In this document: positions 41,263 to 49,700 of the stretch, in pieces | Layout: each line of letters opens with the position of its first letter | How positions within the stretch are numbered: position 1 is the first letter of the stretch | Source of the DNA: DASRDU01 sp046331565 | GTDB lineage: Bacteria; Acidobacteriota; Blastocatellia; RBC074 | Assembly: GCA_046331565.1 (NCBI GenBank) | Contig: JAXLQP010000002.1 | Location: forward strand, 1,612,001-1,676,000 | DNA: 64,000 nucleotides | Direction of reading: 5' to 3' | Position numbers and translations under genes: made by a program | Notes under the pieces: model-generated | What the model was told of the DNA's origin: nothing | The model's input: the letters and a program-made list of their open reading frames with translations, nothing else | The model's database searches: none

Positions 41263-42594
41263 GCTTTTCGCAGGCAGCACCACGCCGCGACATTCACCAA
41301 AGCCGATGCGCGCAAAACCGGCGCGTTCACACCAGCCGCGAATGATGACTTCATCGCCATCCTCAAGAAATCGTCGCGTCTCGCCGGTCGGCAACTGAAC
41401 AGGTTCAGTTCCGCGCCACGTCAGTTCGAGCAGACAACCTCGTTCGTCCTTATCCGGCCCCGACACGGTGCCGCTGGCAATCAGATCGCCCGACCGCAGG
41501 TTGCAGCCGTTGCTGGTGTGATGCGTGAGCATCTGCGCCACCGTCCAGTAAACATCGCTGAAGTTGTGATGCGTCAGTCTGACCGGCGCAACGCCCTGCT
41601 CGCGCATCTGCCGCGTCAGCAGCAGCAGTTCCATTTTCAGATCAATGCCGCCGCGTTCACGATTTTCAGGCGAATCAAGATAAGGCAGCGGGTCAGGATC
41701 GCCTGCGGGCCGTTTGAAAGCCGGAATCCTGAACGGCGCGAGCGATTCCATCGTGACGATCCAGGGCGAAATCGTCGTCGCAAAACTCTTGGCCAGAAAC
41801 GGCCCCAGCGGCTGATATTCCCAGGCCTGAATGTCACGCGCCGACCAGTCGTTGACGAGGCACAATCCGAAGATGTGAGCTTCGGCATCCCCAATATTGA
41901 CCGGCTCGCCAGGCTCATTGCCCGGCCCGACGAAAAAGCCGACTTCGACTTCGTAATCAAGCAGGCGACTCGGCCCGAATGTCGGCTGTTCAGCCTCAGG
42001 CGCTTTCGTCTGCCCGTTCGGACGATGCACCGGAGCGCCGCTGACAAAGACCGACGACGCGCGCCCGTGATAACCAACCGGCACATACTTGTAATTCGGC
42101 AGCAGCGGATTATCAGGGCGAAACATGCTGCCGACATTGGTGGCGTGAAAGATTGAGGCGTAAAAATCAGTGTAATCGCCGATGGTCGCCGGCAGCAGCA
42201 TTTCAGCTTCAGCCATCGGCACCAGCGCGGCTTCAATCAGTTCGCGGTGATCGCGCAGTTCCGCGTTGTCAGCCCGCAGCAGGTCGCTCACGCGCCGCCG
42301 CAGTTCAGACCAGCTTTCAGGCCCGAGCAGCATCAGGTAATCAAGCGATTCAATGCTGCACGCGTCAGCAATGTCATCCTCGAAATCCTCAGCCCACAAT
42401 TCCTCTGCGACGACTGAAAGATCAAGAATCCGGTCGCCAATCGCCACGCCAATGGCTGGCAGGTCATCGCTGTCGGCTCGCCTGAACAGCCCGAACGGCA
42501 GATTCTGAATCGGAAATTCGCAGCCCGGCTCGTTGGCCGATTCAACCCAGCTTTTCAGCTTCGGATCGTGCGTCTCATTGATTGCGTAACTCAT
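41254..42594 (-). CDS. fahA: Fumarylacetoacetase
   Basis: 446 residues with the FAA hydrolase fold: DYTDFYASIFHATNVGSMFRPDNPLLPNYKYVPVGYHGRASS, DYEVEVGFFVGPGNEPGEPVNI, GLCLVNDWSARDIQAWEYQPLGPFLAKSF and SGTVSGPDKDERGCLLELTW. The HATN and metal-binding E-E-D residues are visible. It is the last step of tyrosine/phenylalanine degradation, giving fumarate and acetoacetate. It starts 3 bp after a hypothetical gene, so the two form an operon. Confidence 0.93.
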   Translation of the reverse strand: MSYAINETHDPKLKSWVESANEPGCEFPIQNLPFGLFRRADSDDLPAIGVAIGDRILDLSVVAEELWAEDFEDDIADACSIESLDYLMLLGPESWSELRRRVSDLLRADNAELRDHRELIEAALVPMAEAEMLLPATIGDYTDFYASIFHATNVGSMFRPDNPLLPNYKYVPVGYHGRASSVFVSGAPVHRPNGQTKAPEAEQPTFGPSRLLDYEVEVGFFVGPGNEPGEPVNIGDAEAHIFGLCLVNDWSARDIQAWEYQPLGPFLAKSFATTISPWIVTMESLAPFRIPAFKRPAGDPDPLPYLDSPENRERGGIDLKMELLLLTRQMREQGVAPVRLTHHNFSDVYWTVAQMLTHHTSNGCNLRSGDLIASGTVSGPDKDERGCLLELTWRGTEPVQLPTGETRRFLEDGDEVIIRGWCERAGFARIGFGECRGVVLPAKSSG

Positions 42595-42597
42595 AAC

Positions 42598-43503
42598 TCA
42601 CATCAGGCCGATCTTTCTGAGATCGGCAATCGGCTCATCAAACGAACAGGAACCGTAACCCATCGCAAAGGTGTGGCGCACGACTTCGATGCGTTGCAAA
42701 GTCAGTTCGTGCGTGCGCCAGATAATGCCTTCACCATCGAAGCGGAAGGCGGCGGGCGAAGTCTCTTCGAGCAGTTCTCTGATGCCGTCATCGCTCAGGC
42801 CAAACCGCGCGAAAGCTGCGGCCAGAAAGACATTCAGAAAGCCGTGCATCACGGCCAGTTCGCTGTCGGGTTCGTAAGTCAGACGGTAAATGGCGCGCAG
42901 CGGATGATGCAGCCCGGCAGTGGCCTTGAACGCCACGCGCTCAGCGGCGCACGCGCTGATGAAGCGGGCCAGATCAGTCGTTGAAGGAAAAGCCTGGGCA
43001 TTGACGCCGCCGGTTCGCACTTTGGCCAGCGCGCCGGTCTGCGCCAGCGCCAGCACAAGTTCAGTCGGATCAGCCGTCACCGGAATTTCAAAATACGAAG
43101 CCAGCGAACGCGGCAGCAGCCTCATTGCGCGTCTGATTTCATCGGCTTTTGTGGCTTTCAGTTCGACGGCATCAATCACGGCGGCTCCGGCATTTTCGTC
43201 TGTGGCATGCAGGTAGTTGAAATCACCGATGCGATTGAGATCAGTCGTCAGATCAGATCCGGCCAGCGCGCTGATATGCCAGGGCTGCACCGGATTGCCT
43301 TTTGGCAGCAGCGGCGTGGCGGCGCGCTCGAATTCATCAAGCCGGTTCATCGGCACAATGAACCGCCCCAGCATCCAGGAATGTTCAGCTTGCAGGTATT
43401 CGGCGTAATGCCTGACCGCCGTTTCCATCGTCAGCGCGGCAGGCGGAAAGAGTCCGGCGTAATCAATCAGTCCGGTCAGCAGTGCTTGAAGCGAGTTGTT
43501 CAT
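42598..43503 (-). CDS. Hypothetical protein cotranscribed with fahA
   Basis: About 301 residues from the ATG at 43503. Cytoplasmic, mixed alpha/beta; notable stretches are LLTGLIDYAGLFPPAALTMETAVRHYAEYL at the start, GRFIVPMNRLDEFE, LAKVRTGGVNAQAFPSTTDLARFI and VAFKATAGLHHPLRA, which suggest a TIM-barrel-like fold. I have no function for it; linkage to fahA suggests a role in aromatic amino-acid breakdown. Confidence 0.65.
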   Translation of the reverse strand: MNNSLQALLTGLIDYAGLFPPAALTMETAVRHYAEYLQAEHSWMLGRFIVPMNRLDEFERAATPLLPKGNPVQPWHISALAGSDLTTDLNRIGDFNYLHATDENAGAAVIDAVELKATKADEIRRAMRLLPRSLASYFEIPVTADPTELVLALAQTGALAKVRTGGVNAQAFPSTTDLARFISACAAERVAFKATAGLHHPLRAIYRLTYEPDSELAVMHGFLNVFLAAAFARFGLSDDGIRELLEETSPAAFRFDGEGIIWRTHELTLQRIEVVRHTFAMGYGSCSFDEPIADLRKIGLM

Positions 43504-43621
43504 CTCCTGTTCCTCGTGGCTCAGGGCGCTGTTGATCATGCTGTCAGTCCGCTCGGCCTGTCGAGCGAGGTAGTCTCAGGCGCGGGTAATGATGAGGTCA
43601 GCGATGGCTTAAAAGCAAACT

Positions 43622-43651
43622 GAGGCTGCCCGGTTTTCACCGGACAGCCTC
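43622..43651. terminator. Terminator downstream of ribA
   Basis: Arms gaggctgcccgg and ccggacagcctc (43622-43633 and 43640-43651) pair with one mismatch. Rightward the hairpin is followed by a T-rich tract; leftward, the direction of ribA, gcttttaa lies about 12 bases after the stem. Confidence 0.55.
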
Positions 43652-43679
43652 AATCGTTTTTGTAAATTTTTCTGCCGTT

Positions 43680-44333
43680 TCAGAAAATGCCGTTGAGCCG
43701 CAGCAGATGGCCCATCTTTTCCTTCTTGGTCATCAGGTACTTTTCGGCGTTCTTGTGCGGTTTGACTTCAAGCGGAACGCGCTCGACAACTTCAAGGCCC
43801 GCTTTCTGAAGCGCGCGCAGTTTGTCAGGATTGTTCGACATCAGCCGCACACGGCGCAATCCGAGCAGTTTGAGAATCTCAGCGCACTGCCGGTAATCGC
43901 GCGCGTCAATCGCCAGGCCCAGCCTGACGTTGGCTTCAATCGTGTCAGCGCCTTCATCCTGCAAGGCATAGGCGCGAATCTTGTTGACGATGCCGATGCC
44001 GCGTCCTTCCTGCTGCTGATAAACAATCACACCTGCGCCTTCGGCCTGCACCATCTCCATCGCGCGGGCGAGTTGCGGGCCGCAGTCGCATTTCAGCGAA
44101 TGAAACACGTCGCCGGTCAGACACTGCGAATGAATCCGCACGAGGGTCGGAGTCTCAGGATCAAGGATGCCTCTGGCCAGGGCCACAAATTCCTCGTCAC
44201 TGTTGGTGCTGCGAAATCCAATTATCCTGAAAGGGCCGAATTCAGTAGGCAGGTTCGCTTCGGCCTCCTTGCTGACGGTCAACCCGACTGTTGCTCGGTC
44301 TGTCTCTTCCATAGTCACCGTATTCATCTGCAT
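43680..44333 (-). CDS. ribA: GTP cyclohydrolase II
   Basis: 217 residues, ATG at 44333 with AGGAG upstream. Zinc cysteines lie in RIHSQCLTGDVFHSLKCDCG, the catalytic region is VIVYQQQEGRGIGIVNKIRAYALQ, and the C-terminal segment is RVRLMSNNPDKLRALQKAGLEV. It opens GTP to start riboflavin synthesis. No FMN riboswitch was found in the leader, and other rib genes are not nearby. Confidence 0.93.
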   Translation of the reverse strand: MQMNTVTMEETDRATVGLTVSKEAEANLPTEFGPFRIIGFRSTNSDEEFVALARGILDPETPTLVRIHSQCLTGDVFHSLKCDCGPQLARAMEMVQAEGAGVIVYQQQEGRGIGIVNKIRAYALQDEGADTIEANVRLGLAIDARDYRQCAEILKLLGLRRVRLMSNNPDKLRALQKAGLEVVERVPLEVKPHKNAEKYLMTKKEKMGHLLRLNGIF

Positions 44334-44676
44334 GCTCCTGTTTTTACCGATGTTGCGCAGGGTTTTAATTGAATTATCAATGTGGCCTTTTCGGGTGTCA
44401 AACTGCGGTCACGATGTTTCATCCGTCGGGTTAGAGAAAATATTCCGGGTTCAGGTTGTCCTGCGCCGGAGTTTTCCTTAACCACTGCTGATGCGCACGG
44501 CTTCACCACAGGTTTGAGAACTCATCCTGGCTTCCTGAATTCTGTTTTTCTCAATATCACGTATCAGGAGTCAGTGAACCGGGTCGAAGGTGAGAACGCA
44601 GCATTGGCTGCGCCGGTCAACGGGGTTATGATCTGTCGCTGCCGGATCAGCCCTGACCAATTCAGAGAATCAACCG
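44334..44676. other. Intergenic region between ribA and the GT-like gene
   Basis: Divergent 343-bp gap. It holds the ribA promoter near its left end. No conserved RNA element or additional gene was recognised in the rest. Confidence 0.5.
44373..44401 (-). promoter_or_regulatory. Sigma70-type promoter of ribA
   Basis: Read leftward: a perfect TTGACA (44401-44396), 17-nt spacer and GATAAT (44378-44373), with the predicted start about 33 nt before the ATG. It is the best canonical promoter seen in the window. Confidence 0.7.
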
Positions 44677-46638
44677 ATGGGAACATTACCTGTTCTGCTT
44701 ACGCTGCTGGCTGTCGCTGACGGATGGCTGCTGACCTTTCTCTTTCTCGAACGAGCTTCATTCTTCGCCCGGCTGTGTTATGGCGCAGTGACGGGGCTGC
44801 TTGCGCTCTCGTGGCTCAGCCTGCTGGTGTCATTGCTGACCGGACTGAATGGCGTGGCCATTGCCGGAACAACATTGATGCTGATCGCCGCAGGAATTGC
44901 GCTTTACCGAACGATTCCGGCTGACCGGTGGCGCGAATCGCTGCGCGCGGCGGCGCCTGATCGCCGGGGAGTGGTTTATTACCTGGCGTGGGCTGCGCTG
45001 CTTGGCTGGCTGTTCAGTCGCGTGGTGAGTTTCAGCGATGACGGAATGCACACCGCGCCGATGAACAATTACGGCGACCTGCCGTTTCACTTCAGCGTCA
45101 TCACCTCGTTTGCCTTTGGCGAAAACCTGCCGCCGCATAATCCGATCTTCAACGGGCTGCCGTTCACTTATCCGTTCCTGATTGATTTTCTGACGGCGTT
45201 TTTCAAACGCGCCGGAGCGGGCTGGCCGCTCGCATTCTTTATTGAAAACTTCGCGCTCGCGCTGGCGCTGGTGGGCAGCATTGAACTGATGACGATGAAA
45301 CTGACGGGCAGTCGCCTGGCTGCGCGACTGGCTCCGGTCATTTTTCTATTCAACGGCGGATTCGGATTCATCTGGTTTTTGCGCGACCTGGGCGGATCAC
45401 TGAGCGACCTCACCGGATTTCTGACGCACCTGCCGCGCAGTTACACGATGAATGCCGAGTTGCACCTGCGCTGGGGTAATGTTTTTACGACGCTGCTGAT
45501 TCCGCAACGCTCGCTGCTGTTCGGATTGCCAATGGCCGCGATGATCATTGCGCTGTGGTGGCAGGCGATTGAAGCAGGACGCAGCGACACGGAAACACAG
45601 CAGCCAGGCCGGACAGAAACGCAGCAGGTAAATGAATCGTCGCGTCACCGTGTCGCGTCGCCGCGTCGTGCGCTGCTCGCTGCCGGAGTGCTGACCGGGC
45701 TGATGCCGATGGCGCACGCGCATGGGTTCTTTTCGGTCATGCTCGTCAGTGTGCCGGTGGCGCTGCTCTTTTTTTCATGGGACTGGCTGTACTTTTTCAT
45801 TCCTGCCGGAGTGTTGTCATTGCCGCAGGCGTTGTGGCTGCGCGCCACGCCGACGCGCAGTTCGATGTTTGAGTGGCATCCGTACTGGGAAGCTTATGAT
45901 TTGTGGATGTCGGGACAGATGTCGCCGCTGCGGTTCTGGCTGCTCAATGCGGGTGCGTTTCTGGCGCTGCTGGCGGTGGCGCTGCTGGCGCGAAAGATTG
46001 TGACCGGGCGCGTGCAGCGTTTTTATCTGCCGTTTCTGCTCTGCTTCATTCTGCCGAATCTGGTGCTGCTGGCGCCCTGGGCGTGGGACAACATCAAGGT
46101 GCTGCTTTACTGGTATCTCGCTTCGGTTCCGCTGGTCGCGGCGGTGGTGGCAAAGCTGTTTTCATCAAAGCTGATCACGGCGCGCATTGCGGCTGCGGCA
46201 TTGCTCGTCACGCTGACGCTTGCGGGCGCGGCTGATGTGTTGCGCGCGCTGTCGCCGGTTGAAAATGTCGTGCTCTTTGGCCAGGCCGAACTTGACGCTG
46301 CCGAGGCGATCCGCCAGCAGACGCCGCCGCGCGCGCTGATGCTGAATGCGCCAATTCACAATTCAGTCGTGGCGCTGACCGGGCGGCAGACGCTGATGGG
46401 TTATCCCGGCCATTTGTGGACGCACGGCATTGATTACAAGGATCGTGAAGGCGATGTGCTGGCGATTTATCGCGGCGGCGATGAGGCGGCACAACTGCTC
46501 AGGCGTTACGGCGTGGATTACGTCATTATCGGCCCGGTTGAACTCAATCAGTTCGGCGCGAACGAAAGCTTCTTTAAGGCAAAGTATCCGACTGTAGTTG
46601 ATGTGGGCGGTTATCGCGTGTACCGGGTGCGGTCGTAA
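44677..46638 (+). CDS. Polytopic glycosyltransferase-like membrane protein (GT-C type)
   Basis: 653 residues with about twelve membrane helices. A large early extracytoplasmic loop carries acidic and aromatic residues (VVSFSDDGMHTAPMNNYGDLPFHFSVITSFAFGENLPPHNPIFNGLPFTYPFLIDFL) where GT-C enzymes have their catalytic aspartate. The C-terminal soluble part (AAEAIRQQTPPRALMLNAPIHNSVVALTGRQTLMGYPGHLWTHG) resembles the substrate domain of GT39/DUF2298-like proteins. Substrate unknown. Confidence 0.65.
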   Translation: MGTLPVLLTLLAVADGWLLTFLFLERASFFARLCYGAVTGLLALSWLSLLVSLLTGLNGVAIAGTTLMLIAAGIALYRTIPADRWRESLRAAAPDRRGVVYYLAWAALLGWLFSRVVSFSDDGMHTAPMNNYGDLPFHFSVITSFAFGENLPPHNPIFNGLPFTYPFLIDFLTAFFKRAGAGWPLAFFIENFALALALVGSIELMTMKLTGSRLAARLAPVIFLFNGGFGFIWFLRDLGGSLSDLTGFLTHLPRSYTMNAELHLRWGNVFTTLLIPQRSLLFGLPMAAMIIALWWQAIEAGRSDTETQQPGRTETQQVNESSRHRVASPRRALLAAGVLTGLMPMAHAHGFFSVMLVSVPVALLFFSWDWLYFFIPAGVLSLPQALWLRATPTRSSMFEWHPYWEAYDLWMSGQMSPLRFWLLNAGAFLALLAVALLARKIVTGRVQRFYLPFLLCFILPNLVLLAPWAWDNIKVLLYWYLASVPLVAAVVAKLFSSKLITARIAAAALLVTLTLAGAADVLRALSPVENVVLFGQAELDAAEAIRQQTPPRALMLNAPIHNSVVALTGRQTLMGYPGHLWTHGIDYKDREGDVLAIYRGGDEAAQLLRRYGVDYVIIGPVELNQFGANESFFKAKYPTVVDVGGYRVYRVRS

Positions 46639-46659
46639 CACGGGCTGCCGGAAAATTCG

Positions 46660-46702
46660 AGCGGTGCCGCACAGACCTGATTCGCGTCTGCGCGGCACCG
46701 CT
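46660..46702. terminator. Hairpin between convergent genes
   Basis: agcggtgccgcacagac (46660-46676) pairs with gtctgcgcggcaccgct (46686-46702) with one wobble position around a 9-nt loop, between the GT-like gene and the surface-protein gene. Confidence 0.6.
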
Positions 46703-46724
46703 GCGGTTTGTCTGCCTGCGCGGT

Positions 46725-49700
46725 TCAGCAGGTTGGCGGGAAGACAGGCATGCGCAGCGTGGCTTTATCCGTCCGCGTCAGCGTGTGCAGGCTGTGTCCC
46801 TGGTTGTAGAACTGCGGGTTGGTTCCGGCACTGGCATTGAAGTTGATCGCCGCTCCGATCAGCGCGGCGTCTTCAGTTCCCCACAGTTTCATCCAGCCGA
46901 CGCGGCCTGCCGGAATGATCTGATTCAATCGCGGATTGGTGCGCGGGAACTGATTGTCAAAAGGTTTATTGAGCTGACATCCTGTGCTGAAGCTGAAGCT
47001 GTACGGGTTTTCGACATCGCTGTAGGCAATGCCGAAGACCTGTCCAACCGGATCAAGGCCAGTTCCCAGGTTGCCGCCGATGCGGTCAAGCACCAGTCGC
47101 ATCGAATTGCCGTCAGCCAGGCTGGGAATGCTGTCGAGCGCCACCACACGCGGCAGGGCGGCGTACATCTGGTTATCAAACCTCAGCGTGGCCGTCGTGT
47201 CATTGCCGCTGCAATTGAAATTCGCGGTTGGTGTCAGGGCCTGCACCATCTGAGCCGGAAGATTGGCGGCATGACCTGAACTCAGTTTGACGTATTCATC
47301 TCCGATCAGATGATTGAAATTCACCGGGCAACCGGTCAGGCAGTCAACGGTGACGGCAATCAGGTAACCCGTCACGCCCGGATCAACATCCGAAGCCGTC
47401 ATGGTGACAGTCTGGTTCGGCGTCAGACAGATAAACGAATCGGACACCGAGCAATTGCTGCCATCAACGAAAAACAGATGCACGCAGACAATACGTTCAG
47501 GACTGGTGTTGGTCAGATTCAGCCGGGTGTTTTCAGCGCCCGGATTGGACGTGTTGGATGAGTACAACGGATAAATCAGCACTGACCCGCCATCGCCGGG
47601 GTCATCGCTGCCGCCGCCGATGGGCGAAGCAATGGGGCCGTCAGTGTCAATGGCTCTGTTGTTGGTGGAATTTGTTTCAGTCACTCCGGGTGGCGCGCTC
47701 ACAGTGGCAATGTTGGTAATCGCACTCTTCGCTGTATCGGAGACTCTGACCCGCAGAGTGAACGTGGCCGAAGCGCCATTGCGCAGCGTGACGGTCGTAT
47801 TGATGCTGCCATTGCCGCTCGCCGCGCCGCACGCATTGGTCACCGTACCATTGCCTGCGGTCGTGATCGCGCACGTCCACGTCGCCGCCGACAATCCCTG
47901 AGGCAGGTTGTCAGTGACGGCGGCTCCGGTCACATCGCTTGGCCCGTTGTTGGTCACGGTAATGCGATAAATCAACTGATCGCCCGGCGTGTAATTGATC
48001 TGCCCGTCAGATTTCGTGATGGCCAGATCAGCCTGCGGTGACGCCGTGTCAGTATCGGTCGCCGTGTTGTTACTCAGCTTCGGATCAGTCGTTCCCGGCG
48101 GCGCACTGACGGTGGCAGTATTGACCAGATTGCCGGACGCCCCGGAAGGAATGCTCGCGGTGACGGTGAAAGTCGCCGCCGCGCCGTTGCGCAGCGTGAC
48201 GGTCGTATTGATGTTGCCGCTGCCACTCGCCGCGCCGCACGCATTGACGACTGAGCCGCTGCCCGGCGCTGTAATCGCGCACGTCCACGCCACACTGGTC
48301 AGCGCCGCAGGGATCGTGTCGCTCACGGTCGCATTGGTGACATCGCTTGGCCCGTTGTTGCTGACAACAATCGTGTAAGTCAGTGAACCGCCAGGCAGGT
48401 AAGTGGTCTGGTTATCGGTCTTCGTGATGGCCAGATCAGCCTGCGGTGCAGCCGTGTCAGTATCGGTGGCCGAGTTATTGTTGAGATTTGTTTCCAGAAC
48501 TCCGGGCGGCGCGGTCACAGTCGCGGTGTTGGTCAGATTGCCGGATGCGCCGGACGAAATGCTGGCATTGATTGTGAAGGTCGCGGCTGCGCCGTTGCGC
48601 AGCGTGACAGTCGTATTGATGTTGCCGCTGCCACTCGCCGCGCCGCACGCATTGACGACTGAGCCGCTGCCCGGCGCGGTAATCGCGCACGTCCACGCCA
48701 CACTGGTCAGCGTCGCGGGTATCGTGTCGCTCACGGTCGCATTGGTGACATCGCTTGGCCCGTTGTTGCTGACAACAATCGTGTAAGTCAGTGAACCGCC
48801 GGGCAGGTAAGTGGTCTGGTTATCGGTCTTCGTGATGGCCAGATCAGTTTCGGGCAATGGCGTGTCAATGTCGGTGGCCGAATTATTGTTGAGATTGGTT
48901 TCCACGACACCGGGCGGTGCGGTCACGGTGGCCGGAATCACAAGTTGCCCGGATGCGCCCGGATCAATCATCACCATCAGCGTAAAGGTCGCCGCCGCGC
49001 CGTTGCGCAGCGTGACGGTTGTATTGATATTGCCGCTGCCGCTCGCCGCGCCGCACGCATTGACAACCGAGCCGCTGCCCGGCGCGGTAATCGCGCACGT
49101 CCAAGTTGCGCTCATAATTGCCGCTGGCAGCGGAACGCTGACGGTGGCGTTTGTCACATCGCCCGGCCCGTTGTTGCTGACGACAATCGTGTAAGTCTGC
49201 TTGCCGCCCGGCGCATAAGTCGTCCGGTTATCGGTGTTCGTGATCGTCAGATCAACCTGCGGCCCGAAACCGAAATCAAAAGTGTGATTGCTCTCGCCGG
49301 CGGCTCCGGTTCCCATATCAATTATGGCGGCATTGCCCGACATCAGACCGTCTGAATCAATGGCTCTGTTTGAGCCGACCAGCGCCGCCGTCAAAACCGT
49401 TCCGGCCAGCGGCAGTTGTGATTTATCAATCAGAATCCGGTAACGTGTGCCAGGCTGCAGGCCGCCCGTCACATTGGAATCGTTGAAGTAGTAATGGCCA
49501 TTCGCATCAGTCACCGCTGAACCAACCTGATCACCGTTGAGGTCAAATAACAGAACCTGAACCCCGGCCAGTCCTGGCTCGCCTGCATCCTGAATGCCGT
49601 TGGAATTCTGATCGAGCCAGACCCGATTACCGATTTCAAGCGGCGCGGGATTGCACAGCGCGACCATTCCGCCCAGGCCGTTCGCCTTGCCGAATGACGC

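Noticed and set aside
44334..44676. FMN riboswitch upstream of ribA
   Set aside because: No conserved FMN-aptamer segments were found, and the predicted promoter leaves only a ~33-nt leader.
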